From assembly GCF_041228105.1 (NCBI RefSeq), contig NZ_CP166097.1, positions 1,116,001 through 1,180,000 on the forward strand: a stretch of 64,000 bases of DNA, written 5' to 3'. This document shows, one piece after another, positions 37,827 through 44,289 of this stretch (positions are counted from its first letter, which is position 1; each line of letters begins with the position of its first letter). A program made the position numbers and the translations under genes. The stretch comes from Pectobacterium aroidearum. GTDB taxonomy: Bacteria; Pseudomonadota; Gammaproteobacteria; Enterobacterales; Enterobacteriaceae. The notes beneath the pieces were generated by a model. That model made no database searches. It saw nothing but the letters and a program-made list of their open reading frames with translations, and was not told the origin of the DNA.

Positions 37827-38332
37827 TGCCAGTATAAGGATATAAATTTGGCAAACAGGATTTATACATTGCATCCCCATAATGGATGCTGTCCACCCTA
37901 GGACTTTTGATTCTTTCGGCTGTATATAGATAATCATGAAACACGGGTGCGTTACAGAGGCGTTACGTATCGTTTTTAATGTTTTTTATTATTAAATTCA
38001 AGTTGTTATGATTTTGATGGTGGATTCAAAAAATAAACTCACTCCGTGAGTTTTTGTAAGTTTTATTTTGCTCCGAATCTTCACCCTTCCCGAGAGTTGT
38101 TCTTCTATGATAACTCAGGCTGCGTAAGCAGCCCGTCGCGACAAAGTCGCGACCCTGTTATTGGGTAATTAGTTACAGAAGTTAAAAAGCTAAGCAATAC
38201 CCTAGTCATACAAAGAACTATGATTTAAGCGGGTTTTATGGCAAAAGAGATAGCTCTCATACTGGGTAAACTAATCGCGCATAAACCCGGTAAATTGTTT
38301 TTCAAGGCTATCGTTTCATTCAAATTTTGAGT
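37827..38332. other. Structured non-coding region in the island
   Basis: A 506-bp gene-free stretch. It contains a terminator-like hairpin at 38035-38055, two short GC hairpins at about 38131-38146 (GGCTGC/GCAGCC) and 38148-38166 (GTCGCGAC twice, self-complementary), and a longer stem around 38230-38289. The GC hairpins stand out in AT-rich surroundings and could belong to a small RNA or to the 3' leader of the minus-strand gene. Confidence 0.45.
38035..38055 (+). terminator. Hairpin with T-tract
   Basis: AAACTCAC (38035-38042), loop TCC, GTGAGTTT (38046-38053) then TT: a perfect 8-bp stem followed by T5, a good intrinsic terminator on the plus strand. Confidence 0.75.
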
Positions 38333-39247
38333 TCACATCTTTTTCTCATATGAATCTAAACGTTGTAAAACAGCTTTTAATGATGATTTAAGCCTCTTCT
38401 CATCGTGGCTTTCCCCTGTCATAAATCTCATTATCTGCGCTAAACTCATGCATGATTTATCGTATATGCGTGAAGCAAGCCAAACATTAACCCAATGAGG
38501 AATATGTTTTGCTAGATTTCTCCGTTTTGTTACTGAAACTTCAAGTCTCTCCGTAACTTGTGCAATCCCCAATGAATGCAACTTGCCACCTCGGACATCT
38601 CCTTGTTGAAGTTTCCGCCATGAATCACGGTGTTTTTTAGATTGATACTGTGCTAACTCCCATTGAAGGTTTACGTTGATCTGTAATGCCCTAATTTTTA
38701 CATCAGTTGTCCAATTTAGACGCGCAAATTTTTCTGCCAAGATCCAGTCAAATTCTTCACGCTGAAATAGGTGCTCAAACTCTTCTGCACCTACCGCTTT
38801 TTTCTGTCCTTGTATCCATGTCCAGTGCATATCAATGACTTGGCGGTCAATGCTTAATTGGTTTGGTTCATCATCAGACGTTCTTTTAGGTGATGGAGGA
38901 AGAGCACGAAATCTCGGAGCTATGTATTGTGAAATATTCAACGCAATTGACAATGACACTGCTTCATCTCGATGGTTTAGGTAATCATTTTTGTTTTCAA
39001 GGATAGAGCGTAGACATTGCGCTATCTCATTACCATTTCTTGTCAAAACGATCTCTGATGCTTTTGAAACGAGATCTTTAAAAGGAGTAATACCGGGGTG
39101 TTTCTCAAGAACTTCTTGAGGTTCGGTAGACATACTACGGGCTGATGTCGCCTGTTCGTTCTCATTGCCGAGAATCGCAGCAAGGACATCAATTTGCTGA
39201 TCATTTGGAAGCTCAAGCTGGCTACGTAAACTAGTTTCTGATGACAT
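38333..39247 (-). CDS. Island protein of unknown function
   Basis: A 304-residue soluble protein. The start at 39247 (MSSETSLRSQLELP) has GGAG eight bases upstream; a GTG three codons earlier is possible. Predicted mostly helical, with conserved-looking Trp-rich segments DMHWTWIQGQKKA, REEFDWILAEKFARLNWT and IPHWVNVWLASRIYD. No nucleotide-binding, nuclease or membrane motif was found. It is the last gene of the island before tRNA copy 2, and the structured non-coding DNA lies immediately past its stop. I do not recognise the family; a regulatory, replication or defence role is possible but unsupported. Confidence 0.68.
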   Translation of the reverse strand: MSSETSLRSQLELPNDQQIDVLAAILGNENEQATSARSMSTEPQEVLEKHPGITPFKDLVSKASEIVLTRNGNEIAQCLRSILENKNDYLNHRDEAVSLSIALNISQYIAPRFRALPPSPKRTSDDEPNQLSIDRQVIDMHWTWIQGQKKAVGAEEFEHLFQREEFDWILAEKFARLNWTTDVKIRALQINVNLQWELAQYQSKKHRDSWRKLQQGDVRGGKLHSLGIAQVTERLEVSVTKRRNLAKHIPHWVNVWLASRIYDKSCMSLAQIMRFMTGESHDEKRLKSSLKAVLQRLDSYEKKM

Positions 39248-39412
39248 AATTCCCACTCCTTAGTTGAATAAGCGGGACATTATTTTGTGAACTTAGGCTT
39301 TTCAATGCTTCTGGTTGGCTATTTTTAAACGGTAATATAACATATTGTTTTATAATGATTTCCATTTTAGGCTATTTTACGTCATGTGCTTTTTAGTGCT
39401 CTGTAGAGGACA

Positions 39413-39441
39413 TTGGCTCTCCTACAAAACTGTCCTACAAT
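39413..39441 (+). promoter_or_regulatory. Promoter of tRNA-Thr copy 2
   Basis: TTGGCT (39413-39418), 17-bp spacer, TACAAT (39436-39441). The distance from the -10 to the tRNA (45 bases) is the same as for copy 1, although the sequences differ. Confidence 0.62.
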
Positions 39442-39483
39442 GCGATTTCATCATTGATTAATGCTTTATGGTTACGCGTCCGG

Positions 39484-39564
39484 AAAGCCGATATAGCTCA
39501 GTTGGTAGAGCAGCGCATTCGTAATGCGAAGGTCGTAGGTTCGACTCCTATTATCGGCACCATT
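39484..39564 (+). repeat. Right attachment site: 81-bp direct repeat containing tRNA-Thr
   Basis: Identical to 28851-28931, including the complete tRNA; it closes the 10.6-kb island and opens the next module. Confidence 0.85.
39487..39562 (+). tRNA. tRNA-Thr (anticodon CGU), copy 2
   Basis: Base-for-base identical to copy 1 over all 76 nt, with the ACCA end. A T7 run follows directly and may terminate it. It is preceded by its own promoter-like sequence within the island. Confidence 0.96.
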
Positions 39565-39708
39565 TTTTTCAATGACTTATCTTGCTTTCATATAAATCAC
39601 ACTCTCTCCTTGTGCCATAGTTGTGCCACTGCGATCTAACATCGCATCTATTTTTCTCGCGTGCTTGTTTAGGTGCTCAAATGTGAATCGGCGAGGTAGA
39701 CGCCGCCA

Positions 39709-39740
39709 ACGCAAAAACCGGCTAATGCCGGTTTTTGCGT
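39709..39740. terminator. Strong bidirectional terminator
   Basis: ACGCAAAAACCGGC (39709-39722), loop TAAT, GCCGGTTTTTGCGT (39727-39740): a perfect 14-bp stem with T5/A5 in the arms. It could end transcripts from the tRNA side and from fic. Confidence 0.85.
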
Positions 39741-39767
39741 CAAACGTCACTACTTAGTGACGGAGCA

Positions 39768-39865
39768 CTCGTCATCTGTTAACCAACTCATTATTTCTTA
39801 ATTTATTGATTATTAGTAATAAATTTTTTAGGAAGGCGATTTTTGTACAAAATCTTTTTATTGGA
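39768..39865. repeat. Imperfect direct repeat, left copy, flanking the fic module
   Basis: CTCGTCATCTGTT (39768-39780) begins a segment that ends with AATCTTTTTATTGG (39851-39864). The same two anchors occur at 41028-41040 and 41119-41132, spaced 91 instead of 83 bp. Confidence 0.5.
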
Positions 39866-39869
39866 GAGG

Positions 39870-40454
39870 TCAGAGAATACTTTTCTCAAAAATATCGGCT
39901 AATGGTCGAATATTGCCGTGGTATCCGGCTACGTTAGCCGCTAACCACTCCTGAACGCCGATATTTTCGAAAGAGACACCATAGCCACAATTGATAATCA
40001 TATGCTCGAACAATAAACGCTGAGAACGTCCATTACCTTCCCGAAACGGGTGAATCACATTCAAATCTGAATAATATTCAGCTAGCTGAGTTATTAGCGC
40101 GGGACGTTCAAAGCCTTGTAAAAAATCATCATTGGATAGCCGTGTAAAAATTTTATTGGCTTCAATTTCGATACGGGATACGGTGCAGAAACGTGTTTGA
40201 CCTTTAGAAATATCGATACGCCGTATTTCTCCTGCCCAATCGAATAAATCCCCGAATATTTTCCCGTGCAGACCACACCAATAATGCAAATCGTAAGGCG
40301 GCTCTTCAAATTCAATATCAAGAACGGCCAGCTCGGATAGTTGACGTTCCGCCTCGTCGAATTTATTGTCATCGTTGATGCCGAGCTTATTTATCAGAAC
40401 ATCGCTATCAGGATAGGTATAAGGATCTTGCCCTGAGCCGTATTTATCAGACAT
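39870..40454 (-). CDS. fic: Fic/DOC-family AMPylase toxin
   Basis: A 194-residue Fic protein with the catalytic motif HPFREGNGR at 135-143 (H135 base, R143 phosphate contact), preceded by the TRF flap segment near residue 87. Fic enzymes transfer AMP (or another nucleotide moiety) to target proteins; class I bacterial members such as VbhT/FicT modify DNA gyrase and topoisomerase IV and are held off by a small partner. The start at 40454 (MSDKYGSGQDPYTYP) overlaps the partner gene by 8 bases. The partner upstream carries the class I inhibitory motif, so this is a toxin-antitoxin pair. The toxin itself lacks an internal inhibitory helix motif. Confidence 0.92.
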   Translation of the reverse strand: MSDKYGSGQDPYTYPDSDVLINKLGINDDNKFDEAERQLSELAVLDIEFEEPPYDLHYWCGLHGKIFGDLFDWAGEIRRIDISKGQTRFCTVSRIEIEANKIFTRLSNDDFLQGFERPALITQLAEYYSDLNVIHPFREGNGRSQRLLFEHMIINCGYGVSFENIGVQEWLAANVAGYHGNIRPLADIFEKSIL

Positions 40455-40938
40455 AACCACCCGCTTTATACATGGCAATCAGATTTTTTCTCAGCGCTTC
40501 CCTTTCCTGCTTGTTGCCTGGAAGTGGCGTATCCTCAATGCTGAATCCTTCAAGACGCATACTGTCCCGATAGTTTTTGAGTTTCACCTGATTGTAGTAA
40601 TCACGCTTTTCTTCCAGCGTCACCATACGTGGGGATCGCGTTTTGTCTGGCGATGCTTTTGTTGTGATTTTCCGGTACTGTTTAAATATCGACAGATCGG
40701 TATTTTTCAATTTCTCGATCAACCTTTCTCCGTCACCAAACACGCCCCATGACGAGATAGACAAGGCTTGCCGTTTGCCATTTTTTACGCGTGTAATGCT
40801 GATATCCATCGTTGACTGGAGAGTGCTTAATACTTCCTGTACTTTTCTTTCAGAGATACCTGTAGCGGTGACGATAGATTGCGTATTAGGAGAATCCTCT
40901 TGTACCAGAGCCGCGAGTACCGCCATTTCATAGCGCAT
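40447..40938 (-). CDS. Fic antitoxin (FicA/YhfG-like) fused to an N-terminal winged-HTH domain
   Basis: A 163-residue protein in two parts. Residues 1-70 look like a winged helix-turn-helix (MAVLAALVQEDSPNTQSIVTA, GISERKVQEVLSTLQ, then a KRQALSISSWGVF wing). Residues 100-163 resemble FicA/YhfG antitoxins: EEKRDYYNQVKLKNYRDSMRLEGFSIEDTPLP. The class I inhibitory motif S/T-x-x-x-E-G/N is present as S126-MRL-E130-G131; the glutamate would block ATP positioning in Fic. Usual FicA proteins are only about 55-65 residues, so the HTH fusion is unusual and suggests direct autoregulation, possibly at the palindrome 40957-40970 just upstream. Confidence 0.8.
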   Translation of the reverse strand: MRYEMAVLAALVQEDSPNTQSIVTATGISERKVQEVLSTLQSTMDISITRVKNGKRQALSISSWGVFGDGERLIEKLKNTDLSIFKQYRKITTKASPDKTRSPRMVTLEEKRDYYNQVKLKNYRDSMRLEGFSIEDTPLPGNKQEREALRKNLIAMYKAGGYV

Positions 40939-40956
40939 GTGTTTTCACCTTTAATC

Positions 40957-40970
40957 CGCATATATATGCG
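40957..40970. promoter_or_regulatory. Palindrome upstream of antitoxin-fic operon
   Basis: CGCATATATATGCG is a perfect 14-bp palindrome 18 bp before the antitoxin start, in the expected promoter position. It may be the operator bound by the antitoxin's HTH domain. Confidence 0.5.
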
Positions 40971-41027
40971 ATAAAGAGTATCATAATTACGACCTAGGCG
41001 TATCTTACCTGCATGGGTGATGAGTGG

Positions 41028-41133
41028 CTCGTCATCTGTTCACTCACTGTTAACCACTTAACTCGCTAAAAATAAAGATAAAAAATGAAAGGTGAAGAGA
41101 GTGAACAGTTTTGTGAAAAATCTTTTTATTGGG
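41028..41133. repeat. Imperfect direct repeat, right copy
   Basis: CTCGTCATCTGTT (41028-41040) and AATCTTTTTATTGG (41119-41132) repeat the anchors at 39768 and 39851. The pair encloses fic and its antitoxin. Confidence 0.5.
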
Positions 41134-41268
41134 CGGTATTGTGTATATTACACAGCGACGTTTTGCGTTTGCTTTTTGTGGCTCAAGCGCTGATGTGTAT
41201 AGGTGTGTGTATAAATGAAATTTTAATAACAAAAAATAATCAATAAAAACAATAACATATTTAGCCTC

Positions 41269-41286
41269 GTTCGACTCCTATTATCG
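41269..41286 (+). repeat. tRNA-Thr 3'-end remnant (third attachment site)
   Basis: GTTCGACTCCTATTATCG is identical to the T-arm and 3' acceptor part of tRNA-Thr; CCAT follows, as if GCA had been deleted from the acceptor end. Confidence 0.8.
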
Positions 41287-41429
41287 CCATCTTACATAGG
41301 GGCCTACTACCTCGCTCATGACGACCCTGGCGCGTTTTTTCGTAAATGTTTCCTCTGAACGTTCTTTGGGCAAGATCAGTCAGGCAAACTGAATCGCCTT
41401 CGAGCATATTAAGCAGCACGGAGGAAGCC

Positions 41430-42305
41430 ATGTGTGATAATAAAACTGATAGTTACGCCAGACGTTTTAAACAGGTCTTTGATTATATTGACTGTCATCT
41501 CGATGACACATTATCACTGGAAAAACTCAGTGAAGTGGCTCACTTCTCGCCATTTCATTTCCATCGTCAATTTTGTAGTTATTGTGGGATGCCACCTGGT
41601 CGTTACATCCAGATGATGCGTTTAAAACGCGCATCTTATCGACTGGCTTTTAATCCGTTAGAGAAAATCACTGATATCGCGTTCGACGCCGGTTTTCAGC
41701 ATGCTGAATCATTTAGTCGTGCTTTCAGGCAAATGTTTGGTCTATCACCGACGAAATTTCGCCAGCAGCCCCCTTGGGTAGATTGGCATAGACGCATATC
41801 CGAACCTTATAAAGCCAGGAGACAAACAATGCAAGGCCAGGTCAAAATCATCAATTTTCCCGCGACACCAGTCGCAATGTTGACTCATTATGGACAACCG
41901 GAGCGAATAAACGAAACTGCTGCTCGCTTTATTGAATGGCGAAAAAACACGGGTTATTCACCTGTTACCAGTAGCCAGACATACGGTATTGCACCACATG
42001 ATCCTACCTTAACACCGCCGGATGAATTTGAGTTCCATATTTGCGGAACAGTAACGTCACCGATTGCGGAAGACAGTCGCTTCGGGGTGGTAAATAGCGT
42101 CATCCCTGCTGGTCGATGTGCGGTGTTGCGCCATCAGGGATCGCATGATGCGTTAACCGAGTTGGCTAAGGCTCTTTATCGCGACTGGTTGCCTGAGAGC
42201 GGAGAGGAACTGCGCGATTTCCCGCTTTTCTTCCATTACCACAACTTTGTACATGAGGTAGCGGAACATGAATTGCTCACGGATATCTATTTGCCGTTGA
42301 AATAA
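41430..42305 (+). CDS. AraC-family regulator with GyrI-like C-terminal domain
   Basis: A 291-residue regulator. The N-terminal AraC DNA-binding domain has two HTHs: LSLEKLSEVAHFSPFHFHRQFCSYCGMPPGRYI and ITDIAFDAGFQHAESFSRAFRQMFGLSPTKFR (about residues 20-115). The C-terminal half (about 135-291) is a GyrI/SbmC-like effector-binding domain (VKIINFPATPVAMLTHYGQPE ... FPLFFHYHNFVHEV). This N-AraC plus C-GyrI order is found in Rob/YdeE-like regulators that sense small hydrophobic compounds or modulate gyrase-targeting toxins. The start at 41430 has GGAGGAA upstream; an in-frame ATG at 41346 is not supported. A strong terminator follows. The inducer is unknown. Confidence 0.9.
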   Translation: MCDNKTDSYARRFKQVFDYIDCHLDDTLSLEKLSEVAHFSPFHFHRQFCSYCGMPPGRYIQMMRLKRASYRLAFNPLEKITDIAFDAGFQHAESFSRAFRQMFGLSPTKFRQQPPWVDWHRRISEPYKARRQTMQGQVKIINFPATPVAMLTHYGQPERINETAARFIEWRKNTGYSPVTSSQTYGIAPHDPTLTPPDEFEFHICGTVTSPIAEDSRFGVVNSVIPAGRCAVLRHQGSHDALTELAKALYRDWLPESGEELRDFPLFFHYHNFVHEVAEHELLTDIYLPLK

Positions 42306-42347
42306 ACTGATTCAGCCTGTCATGTTCATCGCCACATCAGATGTGAT

Positions 42348-42377
42348 ACGCACAGGGAATCTCTCTGTGCGTTTTTT
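42348..42377 (+). terminator. Terminator of the AraC-type gene
   Basis: ACGCACAG (42348-42355) pairs with CTGTGCGT (42365-42372), followed by the rest of a T6 run. The tail resembles that after the island integrase. Confidence 0.85.
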
Positions 42378-42390
42378 ATTAAAGGTTGTG

Positions 42391-42735
42391 GAAAAACTCT
42401 GGTACAGGATTCGTGGTGCTCTCTTAGAGCGGATAGCGGAGCCAGATGAAGCTTTAACACGCTGCCACTTTCGGTATATGCGATATCTGGCGGAAAAATT
42501 ATCAACCAGAGGGGCATGGACGTTTATGGCGACTTACCGACAAATTGCCGATGATGTTAAATGCCGAACGGCAAAAGCAGTCAAAACATGCTGAATAGCG
42601 CATGTTAAGTCATTGCATGCGCTAACCTGCCGCGTATCTTCGAACCAGATCAGCACCGAAAGCCGGGTTTACCCTTGTCCTGATAAATGGGTTGCGGAGA
42701 TCGAGCAATCACTGAAAAATCTGGGTGAGTTTTAG
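42391..42735 (+). pseudogene. Gene debris, probably of phage or island origin
   Basis: Two short non-contiguous coding-like pieces: LRYLAEKL-type sequence in an open frame ending at 42594 (RGALLERIAEPDEALTRCHFR) and, in another frame, RVYPCPDKWVAEIEQSL ending at TAG 42733-42735. Neither has a good start or a family I recognise. They look like fragments left by deletion. Confidence 0.3.
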
Positions 42736-43753
42736 CTTAGCCGCACCGCTTAACGTCGTTCTGTCTTGATCGCTCTATACCAGCCCCTCATCTCCCTCTC
42801 TATCACGAGCAGGGAGGTAAATGTCCTCCCAGAATATTATCCTGCCGGATAGCTGCTATTTTTTAACCGGAAAGTGACGGTAAAAAGATCATTTCACTGC
42901 CTTAAACGATAGTTTTTGTTATGAAATAACGCCATGAGGCAGCTTGCAGTTAATAGCACTGATTTTCTATTTTTTGATAGTATAAAAACCTTTAAATTTT
43001 AATTAAATAATAAATGATTGCTAAATTATCTAATATTTATTTCTTAACTTAAAAATAATTACCTAAAGTTACATAGATATTTATTCTGTCAAAAGTAAAA
43101 AATAAAGGGTAAATTGTTTTACTAAATTAAAATTAATGGGGTATTTGTTATTGGTTATTTTTGTTAGCTGATTAAGTATTTCGTTTTTAACGAAATTAAA
43201 AGGCACAAAATATATGCCTTTTCCGTTAATTGGAAATCGACGGTATATTCTTTTTTATCCTGCCTATTTTTACTTAAGTTTGTTTTAATTTGTTGTTTTT
43301 AGTGCGTTTTGTGTTTTAGTGGTTCGCTTTAGTTGCTCTGCTATATAAGCGTTGACCGTGCATTTATGTTGTGTGTATGATCCAAACTCAAAATATAAAT
43401 GTATTTAATTCCTTCTTGGTGTGACTCTTTTACACCGATATAAATCGTAAAATTACGATTTTATTATGGTTTTTTAATTCGGTTTTAATTTATTTCATCT
43501 CGCTGGTCGAAAAACAAATACGCTATACCCTAAATAATTCGAGTTTCAGGCAGGCGGCAAGAGAAGGCATCCCGATGAGCTTACTTAGGTAAGTGATTCG
43601 GGTGACTAAACGCAGCCAACGCACATGTAACTTGAAGTATGACGGGGATATTTGTTTGCCGAATTACTGCCGTGCTTATGGACTACGGCGGGCTTTTGGT
43701 AGGAATCGACTTTACTTCTCCGGGCCCGAGAGCCCTTACGTTGGTATAGACAC
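42736..43753. other. AT-rich non-coding region upstream of the T6SS operon
   Basis: About 1 kb, very AT-rich from 42900 to 43500, with many poly-A/T tracts typical of H-NS-bound DNA (inference). It holds an ERIC element at 43524-43649 and presumably the tssB promoter. I looked for a sigma-54 element (GG-N10-GC) and found no convincing one. Confidence 0.6.
43524..43649. repeat. ERIC (enterobacterial repetitive intergenic consensus) element
   Basis: Starts TATACCCTAAATAATTCGAG and ends near CTTGAAGTATGACGGGGA, about 126 bp. The core GCTTACTTAGGTAAGTGATTC and the following ACGCAGCCAACGCAC are the hallmark ERIC sequences. It lies 104 bp before tssB. Confidence 0.9.
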
Positions 43754-44257
43754 ATGGCAAAAGGAACTGACGGTGCATCTGTCGCACCAAAGGAACGTAT
43801 TAATATCAAATATGTTCCAGCCACTGGTGGTCAGCAGGCGGAAATAGAATTGCCGTTGACGCTGATGATCGTGGGAAATATGAAAGGGCGCACAGAGGAA
43901 ACGCCGATCGAAGAACGTCAGACCGTCTCGATCGACAAGAACAATTTTACCTCGGTGATGAAAGAAGCAGAGCTGGAACTGAATTTCAGTGTGCCAAACC
44001 GCCTTGAAGAAGAAAGCCAGGATGACCTGCCAGTGAAACTGAGCATCGGCGGTCTGAATGATTTCTCCCCTGACCGTATCGCCCAACAGGTGCCTGAATT
44101 GCGTAAGTTGCTTGATTTACGTGAGGCGCTGGTTGCGCTGAAAGGCCCCCTCGGTAATATTCCCTCATTCCGTAATCGTTTGCAGGATCTGTTGTCCAGC
44201 GAAGAAGCCAGAGAGCAGCTTTTGAAAGAGCTCGATCTGGTAAAACCCGCCGAATAA
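43754..44257 (+). CDS. tssB: T6SS sheath small subunit TssB (VipA)
   Basis: A 167-residue TssB/VipA/ImpB protein. With TssC it forms the contractile sheath around the Hcp tube in the cytoplasm. APKERINIKYVPATGGQQAEIELPL, ERQTVSIDKNNFTSVM and VPELRKLLDLREALVALKGPLGN are close to the Vibrio cholerae VAS-type VipA. The ATG at 43754 gives the normal length, but the ribosome site in front is weak. It is the first gene of the operon, behind a long AT-rich non-coding region and an ERIC element; tssC follows after 32 bp. Confidence 0.96.
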   Translation: MAKGTDGASVAPKERINIKYVPATGGQQAEIELPLTLMIVGNMKGRTEETPIEERQTVSIDKNNFTSVMKEAELELNFSVPNRLEEESQDDLPVKLSIGGLNDFSPDRIAQQVPELRKLLDLREALVALKGPLGNIPSFRNRLQDLLSSEEAREQLLKELDLVKPAE

Positions 44258-44289
44258 TTGATGTTTACTGACGAAATAGGGAAACGAAT

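Larger units (their letters stand above)
28851..39564. mobile_element. Genomic island integrated at tRNA-Thr
   Basis: About 10.6 kb lie between two 81-bp identical repeats that each contain an entire tRNA-Thr. The island begins with a tyrosine integrase directly beside the left repeat and carries a NIPSNAP gene, a Gabija-like pair, a serine recombinase, a small membrane protein, an XRE regulator and an unknown gene. Much of it, especially 31500-35700, is visibly AT-rich against the core genes. Cargo and boundaries make this a defence-type island; no replication or transfer genes are seen. Confidence 0.88.
39563..39869. other. Non-coding region between tRNA-Thr copy 2 and fic
   Basis: Holds a strong bidirectional terminator (39709-39740) and one copy of an imperfect direct repeat (39768-39865) that recurs upstream of the antitoxin gene. 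No gene was seen. Confidence 0.65.
39565..41286. mobile_element. Second, degraded tRNA-Thr element carrying a Fic toxin-antitoxin pair
   Basis: This 1.7-kb segment lies between tRNA-Thr copy 2 and an 18-bp copy of the tRNA 3' end at 41269-41286. It carries no integrase, only the fic and antitoxin genes, so it looks like the residue of an earlier integration at the same site. Confidence 0.65.
40939..41429. other. Non-coding region between antitoxin and araC-type gene
   Basis: Contains the operator palindrome, the right copy of the direct repeat, the tRNA 3'-end remnant (41269-41286) and, at 41327-41340, CTGGCGCGTTTTTT, identical to the right half of the island-integrase terminator. No gene was seen. 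Confidence 0.6.

Noticed and set aside
37827-38332. Retron-like RNA locus
   Set aside because: Hairpins are present, but no reverse transcriptase gene is nearby and no msr/msd layout could be drawn.
39454-39639. 61-codon frame reading through tRNA-Thr copy 2
   Set aside because: It is the translation of the tRNA itself and its flanks.
42736-43753. Sigma-54 promoter upstream of tssB
   Set aside because: Several TTGG/GG sites were inspected, but none had GC at the required 10-base spacing.
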